From positions 1 to 52,110 of the forward strand of contig NZ_JAEULY010000021.1 of assembly GCF_016793595.1 (NCBI RefSeq): a DNA stretch of 52,110 bases, read 5' to 3'. This document shows positions 28,414 to 36,241 of this stretch, piece after piece. The first letter of the stretch is position 1. Each line of letters begins with the position of its first letter. A model generated the notes under the pieces. The model saw only the letters and a program-made list of their open reading frames with translations, was not told the origin of the DNA and did not search any database. This DNA comes from Phreatobacter sp. Lineage in GTDB: Bacteria > Pseudomonadota > Alphaproteobacteria > Rhizobiales > Phreatobacteraceae. Both the position numbers and the translations under genes were made by a program.

Positions 28414-29973
28414 TCATTTCCAGCGCATTTCCCAGAACCGCGGAAGCTCGTCCGGATAGGCGTTGAATTCCAGGTCCTTGGAGGCGGCGTAGAAGGTGAC
28501 GAGGTTGTAGAGCGGCACCGAATAGGCCTGTTCGGTGATGATCGCGTGGGCCTGCCGATAGGCGGCGAGGCGCTGCTGCGGATCGGTCACGGTGTCGCCG
28601 CGCTCCAGGAGCTCGATCACCTTGGGGTCGCGCGAAATGTCGTCGTCGAGGCCCTTGTAGTAGACCGGCGTCGAGGCCGACACGTCGTTGATCGAGAACG
28701 AGCCCCAGGTCTGGTGCGCCATGGCGGCCCGGCCCGCGCGGATCTGGTCGCGCATGGCCGCGTACTGGCCGAAGCGCAGCGTCGCGCGGATGCCGACGGC
28801 GCGCAGATAGTTGATCATCGCCTCGGCCTGGTTCCGCTCGCGATAGGAATGGAACTCGACCTCGAAACCGTTCGGGAAGCCGGCCTCGGCGAGCAGCTGG
28901 CGCGCCTTGGCGGGGTCATAGTTGTAGACCGCCGCCTGCGAGGCGTCGCAGCCGAACTGCGCAGGGAAGCAGATGGCGTTGATGAGCTGCGAGCCCGGCC
29001 CGACCAGCTGCGTCGCCATCGTCTGGCGATCGATGGCATGGGCGATGGCGCGGCGCACGCGCACGTCGCGCAGCGGCGGCGACGGCGAGCGCTCGGTCGT
29101 CGCCATGTTGAGGAAGACGATGCGCATGGTGCCGCCCGAGACGATCTGCAGCGTCGGCACGACGCGCATCTGCTGGGCCTGGTCGGGCGCGACGTTCATG
29201 ACGAAGTCGAGGCCGCCCGACAGCATCTCCGCGACCTGCGTCTGGCGGTCGGGGATGAAGCGGATGACGATGCGCTGGATGGTCGGCTGCGGCTTCGGAC
29301 CGTCGCGGAAGTAGTCGGGATTGCGCTCGAGCGTGATCGAGCGGCCGATCTGGTGCTCGACGACCCGATACGGACCCGAGCCGACCGGCTTCTCGTTCAT
29401 GCCCTTCGGGCCGACCTGCTCGTAATAGGCGGCGGGGTGGATGACGATGGGGCCGGCGAGATATTCGATGGCCGCCGGGAACGGCCGCTTGGTGATGATG
29501 CGGACCTTGTGGGAATCGACTTTCTCGACGCGGTCGATCCAGTTGACGTTCGACTGGGTGGTCGAGCGGTTCGCCGGATTGGCGACGTAGTTCAGCGTAT
29601 AGACCACGTCGTCGGCGGTGAACTCGGCGCCGTTGTGGAACTTCACGCCGCGCCTGAGGTCGAGCTCCAGCGTCTTCTCGTCGATCCAGCGCCAGGCGGT
29701 CGCCAGCTGCCCCTTGTACTCGTTGGTCTTGGGGTCGCGGTAGATCAGGTTGTCCCAGACCTGATGGGCGATGATCACGCCGATACGAACGTTGTTGAAG
29801 AACGGATCGACGTTCTCCGGCACCTGGTCATAGGCGAAGCGGAGCGTGTTCCGCGCCTTCTGCGCGTCCGCCGATCCCGCAAGGCCCGCCGCGAGCACGA
29901 CGCCCATCGCCAGCGCCGCAAGGCCGCGCATGGCCGACCGCTTCAAAGACCAGCCCATGGCCCGTTCCCCCAT
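28414..29973 (-). CDS. Peptide ABC transporter substrate-binding protein, DppA/OppA type
   Basis: This 519-residue periplasmic family-5 binding protein delivers peptides or similar solutes to the DppB/C-like permeases. Signal peptide: SLKRSAMRGLAALAMGVVLAAGLAGSADA, cleaved around residue 37. The family motifs LDLRRGVKFHNGAEFTADDVVYTL, PVGSGPYRVVEH, DVRVRRAIAHAIDR and YNYDPAKARQLLAEAGFPNGFEVE are present in order. ATG at 29973; an internal ATG five codons later is also possible. A TCAAGGC/GCCTTGA hairpin (30023-30041) separates it from ispA upstream. Substrate is unknown, but the downstream peptidase and D-amino-acid dehydrogenase favour peptides. Confidence 0.92.
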   Translation of the reverse strand: MGERAMGWSLKRSAMRGLAALAMGVVLAAGLAGSADAQKARNTLRFAYDQVPENVDPFFNNVRIGVIIAHQVWDNLIYRDPKTNEYKGQLATAWRWIDEKTLELDLRRGVKFHNGAEFTADDVVYTLNYVANPANRSTTQSNVNWIDRVEKVDSHKVRIITKRPFPAAIEYLAGPIVIHPAAYYEQVGPKGMNEKPVGSGPYRVVEHQIGRSITLERNPDYFRDGPKPQPTIQRIVIRFIPDRQTQVAEMLSGGLDFVMNVAPDQAQQMRVVPTLQIVSGGTMRIVFLNMATTERSPSPPLRDVRVRRAIAHAIDRQTMATQLVGPGSQLINAICFPAQFGCDASQAAVYNYDPAKARQLLAEAGFPNGFEVEFHSYRERNQAEAMINYLRAVGIRATLRFGQYAAMRDQIRAGRAAMAHQTWGSFSINDVSASTPVYYKGLDDDISRDPKVIELLERGDTVTDPQQRLAAYRQAHAIITEQAYSVPLYNLVTFYAASKDLEFNAYPDELPRFWEMRWK

Positions 29974-30055
29974 TCGCCAAGTTCAGGAAAGCGCGGATCG
30001 TCGCGCGCGCCGTTCGAGCATGTCAAGGCGGCAGGCCTTGAGTCCGATCCGCCGC

Positions 30056-31000
30056 TCAGGTCGTGCGGAAGGCCACGAAACGCGCTGTGGCAGCCAGCGT
30101 GCCGGCCCGTTCGCCGAAAGCTGCCAGCTTCGCCTCCGCATCGCTGACGAGGCGCGTCAGTTCGTCGCGCGCCCACATCGTACCGTTCAGCGATACGAGC
30201 GTTCCCTTTCCACGGGCCGCATCCTTGCCGGTCGCTTTGCCGGCCCGGGCCGCGTCGCCCTCGACATCGATCAGGTCGTCGGCGATCTGGAAGGCCAGCC
30301 CCACCGTCTCGCCATAGGCCACGAGCGCCGCGCGCTGGGGCGCGGAGGCGCCGCCGAGCACCGCCCCGGCCTCGCAGGCGAAGCGGATCAGCGCGCCGGT
30401 CTTCATCGCCTGCAGGCGGCGGATTTCGGCATCGGCGAGCGACAGGGGGCGGCCGTCGGCGAAACGCCCCTCCGCCGCCAGGTCCAGCACCTGCCCGCCG
30501 GCCATGCCGCCGACGCCGGCCGCACGCGCCAGCATGACGACGAGTTCCGCGCGAACGGCCGGATCGGCATGGGTTTGCGGCGAAGCCATCGCGTCGAAGG
30601 CCAGCGTCAGCAGGGCATCGCCGGCAAGAATGGCGGAGGCTTCGTCATAGGCCTTGTGGACGGTCGGGCGGCCACGCCTGACATCGTCGTCGTCCATCGC
30701 CGGCAGATCGTCGTGGATGAGCGAATAGCAGTGGACGAGTTCGAGCGCCGCGGCGGCGCGCACCGCCGCCTCGGGCGGAAGCCCGAACAGCGCCGCGCTC
30801 TCCATGACGAGAAACGGCCGCAGCCGCTTGCCGCCCGCGAGCACGCCATGGCGCATGGCGGCGATCAGGCGCTCCGGCCGGGCGGTCTCGCCGGCCGCCG
30901 CATCGCCGGACAGCAGCATCGCCAGCGCCGCCTCGACATGACCGGCGGCGGCGGCAAGACGGGTCTCGAAGGCGGTATCGGCGGCGATGGCGACGGGCAT
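30056..31000 (-). CDS. ispA: Polyprenyl synthetase, probable farnesyl diphosphate synthase
   Basis: This 314-residue class I prenyl transferase condenses IPP with allylic diphosphates. The first aspartate-rich motif is DDLPAMDDDDVRRGRPT (about 97-113), with four-residue spacing as in bacterial FPP/GPP synthases. The second is FQIADDLIDVEGD (about 232-244). GGKRLRPFL lies at about 56, and the conserved KT pair before the second motif is AMKTGALI. The length fits short-chain FPP synthase, but geranylgeranyl diphosphate synthase cannot be excluded without modelling the pocket. No dxs or other isoprenoid gene lies nearby. Confidence 0.85.
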   Translation of the reverse strand: MPVAIAADTAFETRLAAAAGHVEAALAMLLSGDAAAGETARPERLIAAMRHGVLAGGKRLRPFLVMESAALFGLPPEAAVRAAAALELVHCYSLIHDDLPAMDDDDVRRGRPTVHKAYDEASAILAGDALLTLAFDAMASPQTHADPAVRAELVVMLARAAGVGGMAGGQVLDLAAEGRFADGRPLSLADAEIRRLQAMKTGALIRFACEAGAVLGGASAPQRAALVAYGETVGLAFQIADDLIDVEGDAARAGKATGKDAARGKGTLVSLNGTMWARDELTRLVSDAEAKLAAFGERAGTLAATARFVAFRTT

Positions 31001-31067
31001 GGCCGAGCCGTGGCGGACACGGCCGCGCCCGTCAAGCCCGAAAGGCGCTCAGTCCGCGCGCGGGCAA

Positions 31068-31271
31068 TCAGTGCGCCCGATAAAGCACGCGGAACTGCGC
31101 CGGCGCCGCCGTCATGAGCGTCTGCGCCGCCACCGGCAGGATCGAGATGATCCGCTCGGCATCGATGCCGCGATCGGCGAGCGCCGCGTTGAGGGCCGAG
31201 ACATTGGCCTCGGTGACGATCTCGCCGACGGCATCGGCGCGGTTGGAATGCAGGGCTTGGGCAACGGCCAT
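31068..31271 (-). CDS. Small conserved-looking hypothetical protein downstream of catalase
   Basis: This is a 67-residue soluble protein, mostly helical by appearance: NRADAVGEIVTEANVSALNA, then DRGIDAERIISILP and a tail AQFRVLYRAH. A strong AAAGGAG lies six to eight bases before the ATG at 31271, which together with good codon use makes it a real gene. It starts 80 bp after the catalase stop with no terminator between, so it is probably in the catalase operon and OxyR-controlled. The family is not one I recognise, and the Glu/Arg-rich helical pattern gives no function. Confidence 0.7.
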   Translation of the reverse strand: MAVAQALHSNRADAVGEIVTEANVSALNAALADRGIDAERIISILPVAAQTLMTAAPAQFRVLYRAH

Positions 31272-31351
31272 CTGAATATCTCCTTTCGGGTGAAACGGGT
31301 GGACGGGAAACCGGCCTCGGGGGCGCCGGCTTCCCGTCTGGCGGCGGCGCC

Positions 31352-32821
31352 TTACTCGGCGGCCACCGCATGCGGCAGGTCGGTCACCGACAGACCCATG
31401 CGGGTGGCGACGCCGATGCCGTAATCCGGGTCGCAGCGGTAGAAGTGGACGACCTGCCGGCGGACGATCTCGACCGGCACGCCCTGCATGGCGGCGGCGA
31501 TATTGTCCATCAGCTGACCCTGCTGGTCCGGCGTCATCAGGCGGAACAGATCGCCCGGCTGGCGGTAGTCGTCATTGCCGTCGCGGTGGTTGTAGCGGGC
31601 GGCCGCGCCGTCGAGCGCCAGCGGCGGCTCGTTGAAGCGCGGATCGTCCACCGGGCCACCCATCGTGTTCGGCTGGTAATAGGCGTTGGGGTTGGCATTG
31701 CCGGCGAGCCGCATCGCGCCGTCGGCGTGGTAATGATGCACCGGGCAGCGCGGCTGGTTCACCGGCAGCTGGTGGTGGTTGATGCCGACGCGGTAGCGAT
31801 GCGCATCGGCGTAGGAGAAGATGCGCGCCTGCAGCATCTTGTCCGGCGAGTGGCCGATGCCCGGCACGATGTTCGAGGGCGCCAGCGCCGCCTGCTCGAC
31901 CTCGGCGAAATAGTTCTCGGGGTTGCGGTTCAGTTCGAGCTCGCCGACCTCGATCAGCGGATAGTCGCCATGCGGCCAGACCTTGGTCAGGTCGAAGGGG
32001 TTGTACCAGTGCTTGGCCGTCTCGGCCTCCGGCATGATCTGGACGTAGAACGTCCATGTCGGAAAGTCGCCCTTCTCGATCGCCTCGTAGAGGTCGCGCT
32101 GCGCCGACTCGCGGTCATCGGCGATGACCTTCGCGCCCTCGGCATTGGTCCAGTTGCGGATGCCCTGCTTCGTCTTGAAGTGGAACTTCACCCAGAAGCG
32201 CTCGTTGGCCGCATTGATGAACGAATAGGTGTGCGAGCCGAAACCGTCGACGTGGCGATAGGACTGCGGCAGGCCGCGATCCGACATCAGGATCGTCACC
32301 TGATGCAGGCTCTCCGGCGACAGCGACCAGAAATCCCACATCGCCGTCGGCGAGCGCAGGTTGGAGCGCGGGTGGCGCTTCTGCGTGTGGATGAAGTCCG
32401 GGAACTTCAGCGGATCGCGGATGAAGAAGACCGGCGTGTTGTTGCCGACGATGTCCCAGTTGCCCTCGCTCGTGTAGAAGCGCAGCGCGAAGCCGCGCAC
32501 GTCGCGCTCGGCATCCGCCGCGCCGCGCTCGCCGGCCACCGTCGAGAAGCGCAGGAAGGCTTCCGTCACCGCGCCCGGCTGAAGCGCCGCCGCCTTGGTG
32601 TATTGCGAGATGTCCTTGGTCACGGTCAGCTTGCCATAGGCGCCCGAGCCCTTGGCGTGGACGGTGCGCTCGGGAATGCGCTCGCGGTTCTGATGGGCGA
32701 GCTTCTCCAGCAGGTGGAAGTCCTGCATCAGCAGCGGCCCGCGCGGACCCGCGCTCAGCGAATTCTGGTTGTCGCCGACGGGCGCGCCGCCCGCCGTTGT
32801 CATAATGGTCTTGTCGGCCAT
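31352..32821 (-). CDS. katA: Monofunctional haem catalase, small-subunit type
   Basis: This 489-residue enzyme dismutates hydrogen peroxide. Distal side: [16 protein letters not shown] with the catalytic His (about 56) and [18 protein letters not shown] with the Asn. Proximal haem Tyr: [14 protein letters not shown]. The length fits clade 3 small-subunit catalases. ATG at 32821 has GGAG upstream and matches the family opening; the longer open frame is not protein-like. It diverges from oxyR with a palindrome-rich promoter between them, so peroxide induction through OxyR is expected. Confidence 0.97.
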   Translation of the reverse strand: MADKTIMTTAGGAPVGDNQNSLSAGPRGPLLMQDFHLLEKLAHQNRERIPERTVHAKGSGAYGKLTVTKDISQYTKAAALQPGAVTEAFLRFSTVAGERGAADAERDVRGFALRFYTSEGNWDIVGNNTPVFFIRDPLKFPDFIHTQKRHPRSNLRSPTAMWDFWSLSPESLHQVTILMSDRGLPQSYRHVDGFGSHTYSFINAANERFWVKFHFKTKQGIRNWTNAEGAKVIADDRESAQRDLYEAIEKGDFPTWTFYVQIMPEAETAKHWYNPFDLTKVWPHGDYPLIEVGELELNRNPENYFAEVEQAALAPSNIVPGIGHSPDKMLQARIFSYADAHRYRVGINHHQLPVNQPRCPVHHYHADGAMRLAGNANPNAYYQPNTMGGPVDDPRFNEPPLALDGAAARYNHRDGNDDYRQPGDLFRLMTPDQQGQLMDNIAAAMQGVPVEIVRRQVVHFYRCDPDYGIGVATRMGLSVTDLPHAVAAE

Positions 32822-32887
32822 GGGAATGCTCCGGGCTGGCTGCCGCAGTTCAGGATGGAACCGTTCTAGGCGGAGCTTCACGATCAC

Positions 32888-32929
32888 GGCCAATCGTATT
32901 ATATTGGCCTCTCAATCAGATTTTCTGAT
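32888..32929. promoter_or_regulatory. katA/oxyR divergent operator and katA -10
   Basis: Two palindromes lie side by side: GGCCAAT (32888-32894) with ATTGGCC (32903-32909), and ATCAGA-TTT-TCTGAT (32915-32929). A perfect TATAAT for katA (minus strand, 32903-32898) sits inside the first, with no good -35. The second covers the -35 zone. This fits a promoter that depends on an activator such as OxyR, whose gene starts 10 bp further on. The assignment to OxyR is inference. Confidence 0.65.
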
Positions 32930-32938
32930 CGCCAATCC

Positions 32939-33841
32939 ATGCTCACGTTCAAGCAGCTCCGCTATTTCGATGCCGTCGCGCGGCTTGGCCATTTCGGCCG
33001 CGCGGCCGACCATTGCGCCGTCACCCAGCCGGCGCTCTCGATGCAGATCCAGGACCTTGAGGCCGAGCTCGGGCTTCAACTCCTCGAACGCCGACGCTCG
33101 GGCGTCCGGCTGACCGAGGACGGCCGCGAGATCGCCCGCCGCGCCGCCCGCATCCTCGCCGACATCCGCGACCTCAAGGACTATGCCGTTCATCGCGGCG
33201 AGCGGCTGGCCGGCACGCTGCAGCTCGGCGTCATCCCCTCCGTCGCGCCCTATATCCTGCCGCGCTTCCTGCCGGCGATGCGCCAGCGCTTCCCCGACCT
33301 CGACATCCATATCCGCGAGACGCAGACCCACCAGCTCACCCGCGAGCTGATCGACGGCGCGCTCGACCTCCTGCTCGTCGCCCTGCCGGTGGAGCATCCC
33401 GATATCGAGACCATCCGCCTGTTCGAGGACCGCTTCCTGCTGGCCCTGCCGCCGGACCGGCGCATCGACAGCCGCGTGCGGGCGACACCCGACATCCTCA
33501 AGGACGACCGCCTGCTGCTGCTGGAGGAAGGCCACTGCCTGCGCGATCAGGCGCTGACCTTCTGCAGCCTGCGCCGCGTCGAGAGCATCGACACGTTCGG
33601 CGCCTCGTCGCTGACGACGCTGGTGCAGATGGTCTCCAACGGCCTCGGCCTGACCCTGCTGCCGGAGATCTGCCTCGACGTGGAGGCGCGCGCCGGCGCG
33701 CTCAACGTCATGCGCTTCGCCGATCCCGAGCCGAGCCGCACGCTCGGCCTCGCCTGGCGGGCGACATCGCCGCGCAAGCGCGATTTCGTCGAGCTGGGCC
33801 AGCTGATCGCGGCGTCGCGGCCGAATGTCCCCGCGTCCTGA
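32939..33841 (+). CDS. oxyR: Hydrogen-peroxide-sensing LysR regulator OxyR
   Basis: This is a 300-residue LysR protein with helix-turn-helix at about 15-45 (LGHFGRAADHCAVTQPALSMQIQDLE). The redox cysteines of OxyR are present in EGHCLRDQALTFCSL as Cys200 and Cys209, equivalent to Cys199 and Cys208 of E. coli. The C-terminal LPEICLDVE segment is also typical. On peroxide it forms the disulphide and activates targets; the divergent catalase is the obvious one. Tight overlap of its start with the operator suggests autoregulation. Confidence 0.95.
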   Translation: MLTFKQLRYFDAVARLGHFGRAADHCAVTQPALSMQIQDLEAELGLQLLERRRSGVRLTEDGREIARRAARILADIRDLKDYAVHRGERLAGTLQLGVIPSVAPYILPRFLPAMRQRFPDLDIHIRETQTHQLTRELIDGALDLLLVALPVEHPDIETIRLFEDRFLLALPPDRRIDSRVRATPDILKDDRLLLLEEGHCLRDQALTFCSLRRVESIDTFGASSLTTLVQMVSNGLGLTLLPEICLDVEARAGALNVMRFADPEPSRTLGLAWRATSPRKRDFVELGQLIAASRPNVPAS

Positions 33842-33918
33842 CCCGGCATCGCGCGCCATTGCCAATTGACCAGCCCCGGATCATCTTCGCGCATCCTGAT
33901 CCTGCCGCGACTCGCCCG

Positions 33919-34344
33919 ATGCGCCCTCTCCGCTCCCTGCTGACAGCCGCCGCGCTCGTCCTCGCCGCGGCACCGGCCGCGGCGCAGTCGATCCCGCCTG
34001 CCGCGCAGGGCGTCGCGCACGGCGATTACCATCTCGGCCTGCTCAACGATTCCCAGCGCGCCGACCTGATGCGCCGCCTCGACAGCTATGCCGTGGTCGA
34101 GGTGTTCCTGCGCGCCTGTGGCCGGCCGCCGGCGCTGGAGCGCCGCATCCGCCACATCGTCTCGGGCTGCATCCGGCCGGACTCGATCGAGACCCTCGCC
34201 GGCCACTATCGCCGCGCCGTCGCCTCGCGCGAGAACCTGCGCTGGGACTGCGTCAGCACCGGCGGGCGCCAGATGATCGAGAAATCCGAGACCGCCATCC
34301 GCCTGACGGTGGCCGACCTCACGCGGCTCTGCCGGCGCGAGTGA
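33919..34344 (+). CDS. Small exported hypothetical protein
   Basis: This 141-residue protein has a clear Sec signal peptide, MRPLRSLLTAAALVLAAAPAAAQ. The mature part of about 118 residues has four cysteines (in LRACGR, VSGCIRP, WDCVSTG and RLCRRE), which could form two disulphides in the periplasm. I do not recognise a family. ATG 33919 is chosen because it starts the signal peptide; an in-frame TTG upstream is rejected. Its stop TGA abuts the stop of the next, opposite gene, the two forming TGATCA. Confidence 0.7.
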   Translation: MRPLRSLLTAAALVLAAAPAAAQSIPPAAQGVAHGDYHLGLLNDSQRADLMRRLDSYAVVEVFLRACGRPPALERRIRHIVSGCIRPDSIETLAGHYRRAVASRENLRWDCVSTGGRQMIEKSETAIRLTVADLTRLCRRE

Positions 34345-34632
34345 TCAGTCGTCCAGCTTGCGCGCGATGATCGAGAAGTCGAGGTTCGACAGTTTCAGCT
34401 CGTATTTCTGCCCGTCGGCCCCGACCGCATCGTCGACCTCGAAACGGCCGTCGTCGAACGCGACCTTGCCCCAGCGGGTGAAGCCCTCGCGCTGGAGCGT
34501 GTCGGCGATCTGGCGCATCTCCTCGGGCGTCACCGGGCGGTCGGCCGCATGTGCGGAGATGAATGACGCCGGCAGGAACGGCGCGCCCGCGAACGCGGTC
34601 ACGAGGATGCGGCGGGTCTGGTCGAAAGGCAA
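34345..34632 (-). CDS. Small exported PepSY-like protein
   Basis: From a TTG at 34632, preceded by AGGGAG with seven-base spacing, the product is 95 residues: signal peptide TRRILVTAFAGAPFLPASFISAHA, then a PepSY-like module RPVTPEEMRQIADTLQREGFT with VAFDDGRFEVDDAVGADGQKYELKLSNLDFSIIARK. PepSY domains often inhibit or bind peptidases or sense envelope state. It closely resembles the protein at 49803-50078 in order and motifs (TPEE, GF, DGR, DAxGxxxxLxLSNxDFxxI), so the two are paralogues. A longer start upstream is unlikely because the signal peptide would be buried. Confidence 0.65.
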   Translation of the reverse strand: MPFDQTRRILVTAFAGAPFLPASFISAHAADRPVTPEEMRQIADTLQREGFTRWGKVAFDDGRFEVDDAVGADGQKYELKLSNLDFSIIARKLDD

Positions 34633-34748
34633 AGGTCTTCTCCCTGATCGGACGGGCAGGTCGGAATGCGCGGGAACCATCGCCAATGCAGGTGGCATGA
34701 TTTTGTTGCGTTGCAGCGGCCAATCGCCGCGTGCCCGTCCGCCGCTTG

Positions 34749-35420
34749 TCAGGGCGGCGGCAAGGCCGGCAGGTGATCCTTCCACGTCGCCAGCGCCGCA
34801 TGGCCTGAATCCGTGAGGGCATAGACGCCCCGTTCCGCCCGTTCGAACCAGCCGTAGACATTGCGGCTGAGGATCGCCAGCGCGTCGGGGGCCAGTTCCC
34901 TGAGATCGCGCGGACGCAGCGGCCCCGCCGCCAAGGCCTGCGCCATGGCCAGCGTCCGCTGCCGGTAGGCGGTCATGATCGGCCGGCGCGTCGAGCCGCC
35001 GGCGGCCGGATCGCCCTTGCGGCGGCGATGCTCCGCGACGATCCGCGAGCGACGCTTGCCGTCATGGCGCGGCTTCCACGGCACCGGCTCGACAATCACC
35101 TCCACGCCGCCCATCGGCAGCACCGACAACAGCCCGAAGCCGCAGAGCCGGCAGAGCTTCTTGACCCGTGAATCGTGCTCCCTGCCGCGACCCCGCGCGG
35201 AAGCCTTCACCGCCAGCCACACTTCGTCCGCCGCCGCCGAGCGGTCGACCCCCTGCAGCACCAGTTCCAGCGTGAAGGCGAGCTTCAGTTCGCCGATCAC
35301 CACGGCTTCCGGCTCGCCGTCCTTCAGCGCGACGAGGTCGCAGCCCGTGATCTCGCCCTTGACCGCGAAACCGAGGTCTTCGAGGAAGGTTTTGACGGGG
35401 AGGTAGAGCGAGGTTTCCAA
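34749..35420 (-). CDS. DUF2161 protein, PD-(D/E)XK nuclease-like
   Basis: This roughly 223-residue protein matches DUF2161, annotated in databases as a putative PD-(D/E)XK phosphodiesterase. The nuclease-like core is LYLPVKTFLEDLGFAVKGEI, GCDLVALKDGE and VVIGELKLAF, giving the Asp...Glu-x-Lys catalytic set. A basic stretch (KPRHDGKRRSRI) follows, then a C-terminal winged-helix-like domain (about 150-223). The start is uncertain: TTG at 35420 gives the family-like opening ETSLYLPVK but lacks a ribosome site, and the frame upstream does not look coding. No restriction or toxin partner is adjacent. Confidence 0.75.
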   Translation of the reverse strand: METSLYLPVKTFLEDLGFAVKGEITGCDLVALKDGEPEAVVIGELKLAFTLELVLQGVDRSAAADEVWLAVKASARGRGREHDSRVKKLCRLCGFGLLSVLPMGGVEVIVEPVPWKPRHDGKRRSRIVAEHRRRKGDPAAGGSTRRPIMTAYRQRTLAMAQALAAGPLRPRDLRELAPDALAILSRNVYGWFERAERGVYALTDSGHAALATWKDHLPALPPP

Positions 35421-35533
35421 GGAAGGCCGTTGGCGCGAGTGTCGAATCCAGCGGCATATTGTGCGGGTTGCAGCCTCGTTACAAATGGCGGCATGCTCGC
35501 GCCATTCTGCGACTGATTTTTGCACGGACGCCC

Positions 35534-36013
35534 ATGTTTCCCGATCCCGACCTCGAGTGGCACGCCTATCCTTCGATCATCGATGGGATCAAATCGCCGT
35601 TTGCCATCAACAAAGGACAATGGGAGGGAAAGCTGCACCTTCTCGTCGTCGATAACTCGACGACGCCAACGGGCATGGCTGCTCGATCCCGTCTTAGGCC
35701 GCCAGCATTCGGTATCTCGATCAAATGTGAAATCTATCTGGCTGTTGAGGAGGTGCTATACTGCACTGCGGGGCATGGCGACGGCTGGACCAGGAGCTAC
35801 ATCAAGGAGGCGCGCAACTCGCGGCTGATCGCCGCCATATCGGCCCACGACCCCATCACGCGCTCTTTGCATCCAAACACGAGGGTTCCGCGCCACTTCT
35901 GTTTCGAAGGGTACGATTATTGCTACGAGACGGTTGGCTTCCACGAGCCGGCCATCCGGCCATTCATAACCGTTGATGCCGGTTATGCATGGGTTCCGGG
36001 CAACAATGATTGA
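35534..36013 (+). CDS. Orphan hypothetical protein of unusual composition
   Basis: This 159-residue protein starts at ATG 35534 (MFPDPDLEWHAYPSIIDGIKSPFAINKGQWEG). No family is recognised. It has several aromatic and cysteine residues (HFCFEGYDYCYETVGFHEPAIRPF) and no signal peptide or membrane helix. Base composition is clearly lower in GC than its neighbours and codon choice is less biased, which suggests recent transfer. It lies between the DUF2161 gene and the ffh operon, reading the same way as ffh. It could also be a decaying gene. Confidence 0.5.
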   Translation: MFPDPDLEWHAYPSIIDGIKSPFAINKGQWEGKLHLLVVDNSTTPTGMAARSRLRPPAFGISIKCEIYLAVEEVLYCTAGHGDGWTRSYIKEARNSRLIAAISAHDPITRSLHPNTRVPRHFCFEGYDYCYETVGFHEPAIRPFITVDAGYAWVPGNND

Positions 36014-36046
36014 CTGCGAGCCTCAGTCGTTCCTGATTGCCTTTCC

Positions 36047-36075
36047 TTGACTTTCCGCCGCTTTCCCTCTATCCG
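36047..36075 (+). promoter_or_regulatory. Candidate sigma-70 promoter of the ffh operon
   Basis: TTGACT (36047-36052), a 17-bp spacer and TATCCG (36070-36075) lie about 165 bp upstream of the ffh ATG. The -35 is near consensus and the spacing ideal; the -10 is weak, as is common in alphaproteobacteria. The leader contains CCGGGG/CCCCGG hairpin arms near 36113-36130. Confidence 0.5.
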
Positions 36076-36241
36076 CGCCCCACTCTCGACGTTCCGAGAC
36101 CCAGCCCGCCGACCGGGGCCATGACCCCGGAGGCTCCCGCCCGACAGCGCATGGTGCGCCCTCGGGCGCGAAATGCGTTGCGGTTCCGGTGACCAGAGAC
36201 CATTTTCGGGGCTCCCCGGAAATGACCTTGCTGGAGCATCC

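Noticed and set aside
30023..30041. TCAAGGC/GCCTTGA hairpin between ispA and the binding-protein gene as a terminator
   Set aside because: There is no T-run on either side, so intrinsic termination cannot be claimed; it may be only an mRNA hairpin.
28363..30147. Long open frame antisense to the peptide-binding protein gene
   Set aside because: The minus strand encodes a clear family-5 binding protein; the plus-strand product is Arg/Asp/Val-rich and matches no fold.
31370..32869. Long open frame antisense to katA
   Set aside because: Catalase motifs are complete on the minus strand; the opposite frame shows only GC-driven openness.
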